Shown here: positions 27,034 to 36,011 of the stretch, piece by piece
How the letters are laid out: every line of letters starts with the position of its first letter
How positions within the stretch are numbered: position 1 is the stretch's first letter
Source of the DNA: Marinobacter adhaerens HP15
GTDB taxonomy: Bacteria > Pseudomonadota > Gammaproteobacteria > Pseudomonadales > Oleiphilaceae
NCBI RefSeq assembly: GCF_000166295.1
Contig: NC_017506.1
Span: 1 to 64,000 of the forward strand
Length of the DNA: 64,000 bases
Direction: 5' to 3'
The notes under the pieces: model-generated
The model's input: the letters and a program-made list of their open reading frames with translations, nothing else
Database searches by the model: none
Told to the model about the DNA's origin: nothing
Made by a program: the position numbers and the translations under genes

Positions 27034-28257
27034 CTTGTTCTCCTTATTAGGCCCGGATCCTCAATCTGCTCAGCGTTGACTTTTGGGCTAGACAAAGGAA
27101 TCAGGCGTCATCTGAGTTTCTTGTAGGGTTTTTGACGAAGATTGCTTGGCCGTGCCTATCAACTAACTTTGAGGATGGAACATAGAAATTATTGATTTAT
27201 ATCGGGGCGATCCAAGCGTTTATGGCTCAGCTGCCTGTTTTATGAAGCTAGCAAAGCCAGAGCTATTTATCCATTATAGGGAATCGGGTTCTACATATAG
27301 AAAAAATGGCAATTATGTTGACAGGTGTATGAAATAGGCTAAACGGCACGTTAATAGGGCGCTGGCGCGCTGAATTTCGATTTTTGGGGGAGAAATAAAG
27401 TTTTACCCGCAATCAAACGGTTTCTTCAATGGATACTGCAAGGGGGCCTTTCACTGAACAAAAGGAAACGCCTCTAAAGATGAAGATCGGGCGAGATAGT
27501 GAATCTCAGGTTGCCGTATAGTTAACTTGCCCAGATTGACAGAGGGCCTGGTTCAGGCGAAGAAGCAATGAGAAGCAGGAAAAGATCGAATCCGAACTCA
27601 AAAAACCGTTTGAGGCCATCAAGTTGGGAGGGTTTTTAACTCGAAGAGCACGACTTATGAATGATCGTACCTCAAGCAAATGTGCTTCGCTGCAGCAAAC
27701 TTTGGACGAAGAATACGGCTTTGGTTTTGGTGGCACTCATCGATGAACCTCAGTGGCAACAAAACCAAAGGGCCGAGTTAACGCGGAAACATGTGATAGT
27801 CACTCAAGTGCTCAGGTACGGCACAATATCCTGGATCAAACTGGCACATCTGGCTTTGTTGACGGCTGCCGCTTGGGCTGCTGGCGATAAGGATGACGAC
27901 AAGCTTAAAAACGATGAAAAAACCTATAACTATAAATCCAGCAGCAATATTGTTTGTTTTCATGATGCCTCCCGGACACTTTGTGTCCTTGGTCCGATCA
28001 AACTGGGCTTCCGAGGTGGAAAGCTTATTTGTTTGATCGTCTTTCTTGTTTTATTTGATGGTCATCTAGCTGTACCGCTATTCAAAGATTAGCAAAGCTC
28101 CGTTGCGAAATCCACAAATTAGAATTAAATTCTGTAACAAGAACACGAGTGATTAGTAAGCCCGCATTAAGGCAGACATTTAGCTGCCTCGGGCACCATT
28201 CGGGAGGTCTACCTATCAGGACTTCAGAAATTTACGGTGGATTAAAGAGGAACACTG
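27034..28257. other. 1.2-kb gene-poor region, possible decayed sequence
   Basis: No intact gene can be supported. Open frames here lack ribosome sites and recognisable domains; a plus-strand frame around 27590-27750 reads like a short protein fragment broken by stops. A weak member of the 25-bp dyad family (GGAACA-N13-TTTATA) lies at 27177-27201, upstream of the 344-aa gene. The region may be a scar of an old insertion or deletion. Confidence 0.5.
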
Positions 28258-29088
28258 ATGCCAACCAACAGTTTAGATCATGCCGGGCGTGAAATTCAGG
28301 TGGAGAGTTGGCGGATTGAGGAACGGCAGGAAGGTATTGCCCAGCGAGGCCTTGATGGCTGGCCCAAGGATTTGCAAGAAGACCTTGAAGAAATTGAGAG
28401 ACTTCGACTTTGTTTGCGGGATCTGCCTGAGCCTCCCGTTCTCCTGCATCCGATTCATCCGATTAAACTGCGTGTGGATGCGAACATCAGTCCGACAATG
28501 GTCTATTATTTTTTGCTCGGCGATTACGAAGAGTCGGACCTCGAGTTGATTGAAGCATTCATTCTTCCAGGAGACCGTGTGGTTGAATGTGGTGCTGGTG
28601 CAGGTATTACCGGTGCGTTCGCAGCCCAATGTTCAGGGGATAGCGTTGTTCTGGTTGAGCCAAGCGAAAGCATGCACAGTACTATTCTCGGAAACTTCGA
28701 AGCTAATGGTGAATCCTGTGAGATCATCGGCGCGGCCGTTGTACCAGACGGTTTTGAAGGCGACCATCTTAAAATTTATATCAATGAAGAGTACTGGTGG
28801 ACAACGACCCGCACGAATGCTGGAGGCCGCCCTAAGCATGTGCCGGTGATCCGGATTTCTGAGCTGTTGAGGCGTGAGCAGCCCACGGTGTTATTAATGG
28901 ATATTGAGGGTGCGGAGGTAGGGTTGCTACCCAAGTCCCTTCCGGCTGATTTGCGTCTTATTATCGCGGAGCTTCATACGCCTGATATCGGGGACGAAGC
29001 GACCGCTGAAATTGTTAATTCGATTGTTTCCCAAGGCTTTAAGCTAAAGCGGATAAAAGCTCAAACGTGGGTATTTGGACGCGATTGA
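28258..29088 (+). CDS. FkbM-family SAM-dependent methyltransferase
   Basis: A 276-aa protein with the SAM-binding motif DRVVECGAGAGITGAFAA (about residues 98-115), the acidic VLVEPSE at the end of strand 2, and the FkbM signature LLMDIEGAEVGLL near residues 217-229. An AGAGG ribosome site precedes 28258. FkbM enzymes O-methylate sugars and secondary metabolites, so its place in a degradation cluster is unusual. It could methylate a carboxyl or hydroxyl group of the substrate, or be a cargo gene. It is isolated: a gene-poor region precedes it and a convergent MFS gene follows. Confidence 0.83.
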   Translation: MPTNSLDHAGREIQVESWRIEERQEGIAQRGLDGWPKDLQEDLEEIERLRLCLRDLPEPPVLLHPIHPIKLRVDANISPTMVYYFLLGDYEESDLELIEAFILPGDRVVECGAGAGITGAFAAQCSGDSVVLVEPSESMHSTILGNFEANGESCEIIGAAVVPDGFEGDHLKIYINEEYWWTTTRTNAGGRPKHVPVIRISELLRREQPTVLLMDIEGAEVGLLPKSLPADLRLIIAELHTPDIGDEATAEIVNSIVSQGFKLKRIKAQTWVFGRD

Positions 29089-29135
29089 ACTCTTTTGGCT
29101 ATTGCCGATATCTCATGGCTCTGTTCTAGCGTGAT

Positions 29136-30332
29136 CTATGCCCGTGTTTTTTTGCCAAGAAGGAAAAAGAATAAGCTGCCAGCCGTTGAGATGAGCATGA
29201 CCGTCATGAGTGGAACTGCGCTTGGAAGCGGCCAGAAACTGATCACCGTCGCCCCCAAAGTCCCAATTAGAAACTGAATGGCCCCCATTATCGCTGATGC
29301 TGAGCCTGCGCGATGCCCCTGGCTTGCCATAGCTAAGGCCATTGCGTTGGGGCTAAGTAAACCCATTGACGTCATGAACGCGAAAAAGCAGAGCATCAGC
29401 AGCGGAAGGGAATCAAACTGCAATACCGCGGAACTGAATCCAAGAAGGGAAGCAACAAAGGGAATCCAAATAACGTGTTTCAGTACTTTTTCTGGGCCGT
29501 ATCGAGTTGCCAGGTTTGCGTTGATCTGAGACCCAGCAATCATCCCGATGGCATTAATACCAAAAAACCAGCCAAAGTGCTCGGGGGGGACTTCGAAGAG
29601 TTCAATGACAATGAAGGGTGACCCTGCGACGTAAGCAAACATCCCGCCAAACAACATGCCAGCGACGAGAACATATTTTTGAAACTGCCATTCCCTCAAC
29701 AACTCCAGGTAGCGAGTAAGGACACTCCATAAGCTCAAATGAGCATTTGGCTCACGAAAATGAGTCTCACGCATCGAATAGTGCGTGCTGATGAAAAGCA
29801 CTATACCCGTTACGCCAAGTACAGCGAAAATTCCTCTCCACCCCATGATGTAAAGAAGAAAGCCTCCCAGCAGGGGAGCTAATATTGGCGCAAGGCCAAG
29901 TGCCAGCATCAACATTGAGAAGGCCTTGGCACTCTGTGCTGGTTTAGTTCGGTCGCGAATAACCGCGCGGCTGATAACAACGCCTGAACTTCCGCCAAGG
30001 GCCTGGACGAAGCGAGCGATAGTCAAGGTTGTAAGATCACTGGCGAACACGCACGCAAAGGAGGCAAGAACATAGAGTGCAAGGCCAAAGTACAACGGGG
30101 GTTTTCGGCCAAAATGGTCGCTCAAAGGCCCGTAAAGCAATTGTCCAACGGCCATGCCCAAAAGGTACGCGGCCAATGTTACTTGAATCTGAGCGGAGTT
30201 GACGTTAAGGCTCTCTGCGATAGCGGGAAAGGCAGGCAGATAAAGATCGACCGATAGTGGCGACAATGCCGTGAGCATGGCAAGCAGGAATAGCCAACCT
30301 GGAAAAAACGACGCCAGTTTTTGCAACTTCAT
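29136..30332 (-). CDS. Bcr/CflA-family MFS multidrug transporter
   Basis: A 398-aa integral membrane protein with about 12 helices and the MFS motif A GPLSDHFGRKPP between helices 2 and 3, plus the Bcr/CflA-like RAVIRDRTKPAQSAKAFSML segment. These are proton-driven drug exporters in the inner membrane. It may expel toxic substrate or intermediates. Its start at 30332 gives the typical short N terminus before helix 1. It is transcribed away from the VOC gene at 30513 by a 180-bp gap and could be cotranscribed with the redox genes further upstream. Confidence 0.88.
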   Translation of the reverse strand: MKLQKLASFFPGWLFLLAMLTALSPLSVDLYLPAFPAIAESLNVNSAQIQVTLAAYLLGMAVGQLLYGPLSDHFGRKPPLYFGLALYVLASFACVFASDLTTLTIARFVQALGGSSGVVISRAVIRDRTKPAQSAKAFSMLMLALGLAPILAPLLGGFLLYIMGWRGIFAVLGVTGIVLFISTHYSMRETHFREPNAHLSLWSVLTRYLELLREWQFQKYVLVAGMLFGGMFAYVAGSPFIVIELFEVPPEHFGWFFGINAIGMIAGSQINANLATRYGPEKVLKHVIWIPFVASLLGFSSAVLQFDSLPLLMLCFFAFMTSMGLLSPNAMALAMASQGHRAGSASAIMGAIQFLIGTLGATVISFWPLPSAVPLMTVMLISTAGSLFFFLLGKKTRA

Positions 30333-30512
30333 ATAGCGAAACTCCAGACAGCATCAGATATTGCCGACCAATTGGTTCTGGCGGTGAGGCGTGAAGAGCA
30401 GATGGATTGCTATCTGCGAATACTTGAAAGAATTGAGGAGAGGCTGATTTGGTTCTCTGCCCACAACAACCCCAACACGCTCTTAGGTTCCCAGAGCTTT
30501 GGCGCGTCGACC

Positions 30513-30896
30513 CTATTCAGTTGGCCGGTATCCAATACATATTTTGTGACCATCAAGATCACGGATGTAGGCTGCATACGCGTCCTTAGCAACCGGTCGT
30601 GGCCCGGGTGCCCCCTCATCGGTTGCACCTGCTTTCAGTGAAAGCCTATGGACTTCGTCAACCGCCTGAGGGGTTGGCGCTTGGAGTCCGATGGTGACTC
30701 CATTGCCCGATGAAGCGTCTTCGCCGTCAATTGGATAGAGTACAACCAAGGCAGGCTGGTCGACTCCCCACGCGGAGGCTTTTCCCGGCACATTGATCAG
30801 CCTTTTTAACCCCAGAGGCGGCAAGATTTCGTCATAGAAAGCCGTTGCTCTATTGAGGTCTTTAGTTCCTAATGTGACGTGCGTAAAAACGCTCAT
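30513..30896 (-). CDS. Small VOC (glyoxalase-like) protein
   Basis: A 127-aa single VOC domain beginning MSVFTHVTLGTKDLNRATAFYDEIL and ending in the RDLDGHKICIGYR motif typical of lactoylglutathione-lyase-related proteins of unknown substrate. Its start is 25 bp after the ferredoxin-reductase stop on the same strand, with AGGCC AAGGAGG-type ribosome sequence (GGAGGCC on the coding strand), so it is probably the distal gene of the redox operon. Function is not inferable beyond the fold. Confidence 0.75.
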   Translation of the reverse strand: MSVFTHVTLGTKDLNRATAFYDEILPPLGLKRLINVPGKASAWGVDQPALVVLYPIDGEDASSGNGVTIGLQAPTPQAVDEVHRLSLKAGATDEGAPGPRPVAKDAYAAYIRDLDGHKICIGYRPTE

Positions 30897-30921
30897 AGAA
30901 AGGCCTCCTTACAGCCTTGAA

Positions 30922-32154
30922 TCAGTCTCGATGCTGTTTTTCCCACTCTTTGAGATCGAAGCCGTCAGCATTTGCTTCAGCCGGCGTAAGTTCAGGGGGG
31001 CGAGAGAGGATTTTCTTGCCGGCCAGATGGTCGCCCGGCCGATTACAGGCTTCAACAGCGACAAAGTGACCTTTCCGAAAGCAAAGAACTGAGAATTGTC
31101 GGGAGTCCTTGGAGCCAAGGGTGACGGTTGTGTCAAATCCTGTTGATAAGCCAGCAATTTGTAGTTTCAGGTTGCCTTGGTCTGTCCAGAACCAAGGAAC
31201 GCTAGAGAAAGGTGAGGGGCTTCCCAATAACCTCGCAGCCACAGCTCTGGCTTGGTCCATAGCATTTGGAACTGACTCGATCCGAGTAAACTGTCCTTCA
31301 TTGTGAGTACAGGGGAAGCAAGCAACATCCCCAATGGCGGAGATATGTGGGTCGTTCGTAAGTAAGTTCGAATCTACTTTGATTCCATTTTCAATAGTAA
31401 GCCCCGCTTCGCTGGCTATCGCTATATTCGGAACAACCCCAATCCCGTAGACAACGAGGTCGGCTTTGAGGATCTCTCCGTCTTCCTTTTCCACACCCGT
31501 CACTTTTCCATTGCTTCCGATCAGCCGCTTTACGCCCTGATTGAAGTGAAAAGTGACCCCCCACTCTTGATGAGTTTCCTCAAAAACCTCGGACATTTCT
31601 TGAGAAATGGCCCGAGCCATTGCCCGCTGTCCCATGTCAATTACTTGCACATTCGCATTTTGGACGGCGATAGCGGCAAACTCTAAACCAATAAAGCCTG
31701 CGCCAATTACAACGACATCTCGTGCGGACTTAACTTCAGGTGAGAGTGCGTCTGCATCCTTCAATGTTTTGATACCAAACACGCCTTGAAGATCTTCACC
31801 GGGAAGTGCGAGGGGTCTGTTGTGGGCTCCGGTCGCCAAGACCAAGTGGTCATAATGACAAACAGTTCCACTTTGTAGCACCACTCTTCGGTTTTGGCGA
31901 TCTATCTCGATGGCGGTGTCATGAATAAGATCGATATCTTGTTCTTGGAAGAAGGTTTCCGGACGAAAAGCGAGGCTTTCACGCTTAATCTTTCCAAGCA
32001 TGTAGGCCTTCGATAAGGGCGGACGCTGGTATGGAAGGTCTGGTTCGTCTCCAATCAATGAGATTTTACCTTTGAAGCCCCCTTGCCGCAGAGACGCAGC
32101 TACCTGAAAACCTGCCTGCCCGGCTCCTACTATCGCGACAGAAGAAAGTGACAT
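30922..32154 (-). CDS. FAD-dependent ferredoxin reductase (P450 redox partner)
   Basis: A 410-aa pyridine-nucleotide-disulfide-type reductase without a redox disulfide. The FAD motif VAIVGAGQAGFQVAASLR is at residues 6-23, the NAD motif VVVIGAGFIGLEFAA is mid-chain, and the second FAD-binding motif ISAIGDVAC precedes the C-terminal domain. It resembles putidaredoxin and rhodocoxin reductases. The ferredoxin gene lies 17 bp upstream, so NADH-to-ferredoxin-to-P450 transfer is the likely job, serving both P450s. It may also serve the Rieske oxygenases. Start 32154 chosen: GGAG about 7 nt upstream. Confidence 0.9.
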   Translation of the reverse strand: MSLSSVAIVGAGQAGFQVAASLRQGGFKGKISLIGDEPDLPYQRPPLSKAYMLGKIKRESLAFRPETFFQEQDIDLIHDTAIEIDRQNRRVVLQSGTVCHYDHLVLATGAHNRPLALPGEDLQGVFGIKTLKDADALSPEVKSARDVVVIGAGFIGLEFAAIAVQNANVQVIDMGQRAMARAISQEMSEVFEETHQEWGVTFHFNQGVKRLIGSNGKVTGVEKEDGEILKADLVVYGIGVVPNIAIASEAGLTIENGIKVDSNLLTNDPHISAIGDVACFPCTHNEGQFTRIESVPNAMDQARAVAARLLGSPSPFSSVPWFWTDQGNLKLQIAGLSTGFDTTVTLGSKDSRQFSVLCFRKGHFVAVEACNRPGDHLAGKKILSRPPELTPAEANADGFDLKEWEKQHRD

Positions 32155-32170
32155 TTTTGACTCCAATGGC

Positions 32171-32491
32171 TCAGTATTGTGATTCGGGCAGACGTAGGAC
32201 CATTCCGTCCATGCTCTCATCGAGCGTTATCTGGCAGGTTAGTCGACTGTTTTCTTGGCGCTCGCTAGCGAAATCCAGCATGTCCGATTCCGTGTCCTCC
32301 ATCTTGGGTAGAACGCTTACCCATCGCTCATCCACAAAGGCGTGGCAGGTTGCGCAACTGCAGGCGCCGCCACAATCACCTTGAATGCCTGGAACCATTG
32401 CATTAAGGGCGATTTGCATAATTGACTGTCCGGTTTCACCGTTCAGTGTGTGCTCTGTACCATTGGATTCGATCAATGTGATGGAGGGCAT
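32171..32491 (-). CDS. [2Fe-2S] ferredoxin, adrenodoxin/putidaredoxin type
   Basis: A 106-aa ferredoxin with cluster ligands C40, C46, C49 and C86 (GDCGGACSCATCHAF ... LTCQI), the spacing of adrenodoxin-like proteins, plus an extra Cys44. The adjacent downstream reductase makes this a class I P450 electron-transfer chain. It follows an MFS gene by 18 bp and an AAGGAGAAC ribosome site precedes its start, so MFS-ferredoxin-reductase-VOC form one minus-strand operon. In dit-type clusters the P450s lack dedicated adjacent partners, so this pair is a useful assignment. Confidence 0.93.
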   Translation of the reverse strand: MPSITLIESNGTEHTLNGETGQSIMQIALNAMVPGIQGDCGGACSCATCHAFVDERWVSVLPKMEDTESDMLDFASERQENSRLTCQITLDESMDGMVLRLPESQY

Positions 32492-32509
32492 GTTGTTCTC
32501 CTTTTGTTA

Positions 32510-33784
32510 TTAGGCCTGACTGGTATTTAGGTTTGTGGCCACTGCGTATCGTGGCACTTTGCCCAAGGTCATTAGCAACGCTGGGCCGATAATTGAACAA
32601 GCTAAGCTGTATACCAGCATCGCAGAGTAGCTGCCTGTATGGCTTAGCAGGCCGGCGAATAAAAGAGGAGCCAAGGCTGATGCCACAGTCAGCAAGCCTT
32701 GGTGGAAGCCGAATAGGCGTCCGTAATCTCTGAGGCCGAAATACCGTGCAATGAGGAACGCTGCGATATCAAACTCAGCACCAGCACCAAAGCCTACGCA
32801 GATAGCTGCCAAGAAAAGCGGTAGAAGTTCAGTGCTTCCCTGTAAGTAGATCAGGCAGCCGACCGCAGGCAATGCTAGGCTGAAGGCAGCGATAGCAGGT
32901 GGCCAGAAGCGGTCGAGAAGGTAGCCGACCGCGATTCGGCCAAAAATTAAAGATACTCCGAAGAAGCTGAACACCAGGGATGCATCTTCTGCAGAAAGCC
33001 CTATATCGCGGAGCATGGGAACTGTGCTGGTTACCATCCCAACTATGGAGGAAATAACTAGTGCGAGAGCGATGTTGCACGTCCAGAATTTCCGTGAAGT
33101 TAGTCCTTCCCGGTAGCTGACACCGGGGACCGCTTCGGTATCAACATCACTTCCCGAAGCTTCTGGTAAGAACTCGGGGAGAGTAAGCCATTTAGCAGTG
33201 AAAGGAAGCAATATTGCCAGGTTCATCAGGGCCAGAATGACGAAGGCTGCTCGCCAATCCCAGGTTTCTATGCCCCAAGAAAGTATTGGAGGCACGATCG
33301 CTGCAGTAATACCTGTTCCACTCAGACCGATAGCTAACGCAAGTCCCCGGTTTTTTTCAAACCAGATATTCAAAAGCTGCGTCCAGGTAACAGCCAAGCA
33401 CCCCATTCCAAGCAGAGGCAGGATTGCGAATGCCAGATACAGCATCCATATGGAACCTTGGATTTGCGTAGTTGCAAGGTAGCCCAGAGAGATCAGAACC
33501 AGAGAAATCATAGTAACGCGCTTCATCCCATAACGTAGGTTCAGCCAACCTACGACTTGAAGCGAGATTACCGCGCTAGCGAACAAGAAAGTGATGGCAG
33601 CCTGCAGTGAGCTCCGTTCCCACCCAAAAGCTTCCTCGAGAGGCACTACGAGCGTTCCGAAGCCATACAGCAGAGAGGCGTTGATGCTTATAGCTATGCC
33701 GATGACAGAGAGAGTTAGTATTCGCCAGTTCTGGCGGAACTCGGTGATGTCAACCGCTGCGATGCTGTTCTTTGGCGAAGGCAT
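32510..33784 (-). CDS. MFS transporter, monocarboxylate/oxalate:formate-like
   Basis: A 424-aa membrane protein with about 12 hydrophobic helices and MFS signatures such as NLRYGMKRVTMISL and GRIAVGYLLDRFW. It resembles the OFA/monocarboxylate-porter branch, whose members import organic acids. As the first gene of the operon with the P450 ferredoxin and its reductase, it is the best candidate for inner-membrane uptake of an acidic substrate such as a resin acid, comparable to the permease of dit clusters. Substrate is inferred only. Confidence 0.85.
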   Translation of the reverse strand: MPSPKNSIAAVDITEFRQNWRILTLSVIGIAISINASLLYGFGTLVVPLEEAFGWERSSLQAAITFLFASAVISLQVVGWLNLRYGMKRVTMISLVLISLGYLATTQIQGSIWMLYLAFAILPLLGMGCLAVTWTQLLNIWFEKNRGLALAIGLSGTGITAAIVPPILSWGIETWDWRAAFVILALMNLAILLPFTAKWLTLPEFLPEASGSDVDTEAVPGVSYREGLTSRKFWTCNIALALVISSIVGMVTSTVPMLRDIGLSAEDASLVFSFFGVSLIFGRIAVGYLLDRFWPPAIAAFSLALPAVGCLIYLQGSTELLPLFLAAICVGFGAGAEFDIAAFLIARYFGLRDYGRLFGFHQGLLTVASALAPLLFAGLLSHTGSYSAMLVYSLACSIIGPALLMTLGKVPRYAVATNLNTSQA

Positions 33785-33883
33785 GGTACGACCTTGTTTT
33801 TTGTTTTATGCGGGACTGAATGAATGCGTCCCACCTGTCTTGATTTCTGTATTTAGAACGGTAAGCTGACACCAGAATATTTC

Positions 33884-35599
33884 ATGTGGTGCCCAATGTC
33901 TACAGCGGGTGTCGTTTCAGAAAAACAAGAAAGGGTCAGAGATAACGTGATGTCCTTGCTCGGTCGGTTCTCTATGGGTGCGAAGCTAATGTTCGCGCCA
34001 ACGTTAATAGTTGTTCTGCTCATTGGGATCTCTGTGGTTGCTTATCAGGGGTTAAATCGCCAACAAAAAATTTTGGGGCAAATTGAAGCGACTCGTTTCT
34101 CTGAGTTGCAGCGAGGGTTGGAGGTTTCCTCCGCCTCTCAGGCTGCCATGGTTAGTTCCTATGCGGCGATCGTTCAGCTGATCAGGGCCCAAGGGAGTAT
34201 TTCCAAGGAAGCATTGCAGTCCTATGTTGATGAAATGCAGGCGAGCGTAAACGACATGCTTGCTGGTGTGGCCACGACTGTAAATGCTGAAACGAAAATC
34301 AGTGAACAGGAACAGGCTCTTTATGAAAAGCTTGCAGAGCAGGCCGATTACTTCGCTCAAGGTATTAACGAATTAGGGCAGGCCATTCTTGAAAATCCGG
34401 CTCTGGCCTCCTCGCAGCTTGGGTATGTCCGTGCGGATTATAACCGATTGCAAGGACTTCTAGGCCAATTGATTGAGGAACAGAAAGCGTTGGCTGGCTC
34501 TTCATTCGAAGAGGCTAATGCCACGGCTGATAAAGTCGCGCTATCCCTGGAAGTTTCCATTCTTGTGGCAATCGTTTTGTCACTTCTAACGGCGCTGCTG
34601 GTTCGGCGCCAGGTTTTACGCGCGATCAAAGCCATAGAGCTTGCTGCGATGAGGTTAAAGGAAGGTGACCTCACTCATCGAGTGGAAATTATGGGGCGTG
34701 ATGAGCTGGCTCAGACAGCGAGCGCTTTCAATGAATTGATAGATAGCCTCCAATATTCCGTCATGAAGGTCGTCCAGGTGTCCAGGTCGGTGGATGACTC
34801 TGCAGAGGCATTGGTTGGTACTTCTGACCTCGTTGCCGAGGGTGCTCAAAAACAAGCAGGTGCTGCTGTCGATGCCGCCAATACAATGGACCTGATGAGC
34901 CAGGAAATAGCTTCCATTGCGTCGCATGTCGAAGATCTAAGAGCTACAGCGCAGGAGAGTCTGCAGGGGTCCGAGGCTGGTCGGGATGCCCTTGATCGGC
35001 TGCTTCAAGAAATATCCCAGGTGAAAGATGCTTTCGCTTCGATCACTGATTCGGTCGGTGATTTCGTGTCCAGTACTACAGAGATCACTAACAGCATAAA
35101 TCAGGTCAAGGATTTGTCAGGGCAGACCAACCTTTTGGCGCTTAATGCTGCGATCGAGGCTGCCCGTGCAGGTGAGAACGGTCGCGGGTTCAGTGTTGTT
35201 GCCGAGGAAGTTCGCAGTTTGGCGCAAAGGTCGGCGTTGGCGGCAAATTCAATTAACGAGCTTACCGAAAATCTTGAGGCTCAGTCGCACCGAGTGAACG
35301 TTGCTCTTGAGGAAGGGTCGTCCGCTCTTGACGGAAGTCAGTCTTTGCTCGAAGAGCTAGAGCGAGTGCTGTCGGAAGCAACTCGGCTAGTGGGAAGCTC
35401 TAATGACGGAGTGGATGAGATCGCTCAGGCGGTTCATAAGCAAAATAAAGGAGGGAAGGAAATAGCGGGGAGCATAGAGAGGATTGCTGAGATGGGTAAA
35501 GACGGAAATCAGATATCCCATACCGTGCGAACTTCAGTTGCTTCTCTGCGAGAGCTCTCCAAGGAGTTGGCGCAATCAGTGTCTCACTTTGAGACATAG
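33884..35599 (+). CDS. Methyl-accepting chemotaxis protein
   Basis: A 571-aa chemoreceptor. Transmembrane helix 1 lies near residues 37-56 and helix 2 near 218-236; the roughly 160-residue periplasmic domain between them is helical (four-helix-bundle type). A HAMP domain ([19 protein letters not shown]) and the signalling tip [20 protein letters not shown] follow. No C-terminal CheR-binding pentapeptide is seen. An internal ATG at 33950 gives a more typical N terminus, so the true start is uncertain. Placed between transport/redox genes and the ring-cleavage operon, it may mediate taxis to the pathway substrate. Confidence 0.9.
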   Translation: MWCPMSTAGVVSEKQERVRDNVMSLLGRFSMGAKLMFAPTLIVVLLIGISVVAYQGLNRQQKILGQIEATRFSELQRGLEVSSASQAAMVSSYAAIVQLIRAQGSISKEALQSYVDEMQASVNDMLAGVATTVNAETKISEQEQALYEKLAEQADYFAQGINELGQAILENPALASSQLGYVRADYNRLQGLLGQLIEEQKALAGSSFEEANATADKVALSLEVSILVAIVLSLLTALLVRRQVLRAIKAIELAAMRLKEGDLTHRVEIMGRDELAQTASAFNELIDSLQYSVMKVVQVSRSVDDSAEALVGTSDLVAEGAQKQAGAAVDAANTMDLMSQEIASIASHVEDLRATAQESLQGSEAGRDALDRLLQEISQVKDAFASITDSVGDFVSSTTEITNSINQVKDLSGQTNLLALNAAIEAARAGENGRGFSVVAEEVRSLAQRSALAANSINELTENLEAQSHRVNVALEEGSSALDGSQSLLEELERVLSEATRLVGSSNDGVDEIAQAVHKQNKGGKEIAGSIERIAEMGKDGNQISHTVRTSVASLRELSKELAQSVSHFET

Positions 35600-35673
35600 A
35601 CCGGCCAGAGCCTTCATTCGTGAGGTCGTTAGGGAAGTATAACGCCATGTTTTAAAAAGCAAGAAAAATTAGT

Positions 35674-35698
35674 TTTACAAAAAACAGAAAATTGTTCA
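35674..35698. promoter_or_regulatory. Operator-like dyad TTTACA-N13-TGTTCA
   Basis: Member of the recurrent 25-bp family with an A-rich spacer, centred about 52 bp before the ferredoxin start that opens the ring-cleavage operon. Confidence 0.65.
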
Positions 35699-35737
35699 TT
35701 ATTTGGGTGTCGCTGAACCCGATAAGAGGAAACAAAT

Positions 35738-35959
35738 ATGAGTTCGGATAAAAAAAGCCTCCGTGCCGTCGCTGATCGTGCAGCCTGCTGCGGTTATGGG
35801 CTTTGTGCTGCAATTTGCCCAGAGGTGTTCAAATTAGATGAAGATGGGCTGGTTTACTTTGAGGATGACAAGGTGACGCCAGAGCTCGAAGAGTCGGCAC
35901 GTGAGGGTGTTGAGGCCTGTCCTGCTGAAGCAATTTGGCTTGAAGAGATCGAGGATTAA
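35738..35959 (+). CDS. Small [3Fe-4S]/[4Fe-4S]-type ferredoxin
   Basis: A 73-aa acidic ferredoxin. C17-x5-C23 and C61-P match the one-cluster P450/dioxygenase ferredoxins in which the second cysteine of CxxCxxC is another residue (here Tyr20). C18 and C27 are additional cysteines, the latter in an ICP context usually occupied by Ala-Pro. In Pseudomonas abietaniphila the diterpenoid dioxygenase uses a ferredoxin of this class, encoded apart from its oxygenase subunits; the arrangement here is the same. It opens the operon with SDR and extradiol genes and is the likely electron donor of the Rieske oxygenases. Confidence 0.88.
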   Translation: MSSDKKSLRAVADRAACCGYGLCAAICPEVFKLDEDGLVYFEDDKVTPELEESAREGVEACPAEAIWLEEIED

Positions 35960-36011
35960 CGCTCTTCGTCTTCGAATCGCTAATTTTTGGTTTCTTCAGA
36001 GGTTGTAGAGC

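Noticed and set aside
27506..27736. Minus-strand open frame of 76 codons in the gene-poor stretch
   Set aside because: No ribosome site, no recognisable domain, and it overlaps other weak frames in the same interval.
27661..28092. Plus-strand open frame of 143 codons in the gene-poor stretch
   Set aside because: No ribosome site, unusual composition, hydrophobic runs without pattern; overlaps other equally weak frames.
30321..30641. Plus-strand open frame with an amphipathic helix-like N terminus
   Set aside because: It overlaps the starts and ends of two well-supported minus-strand genes and has no ribosome site or known relatives; only 180 bp of it is intergenic.
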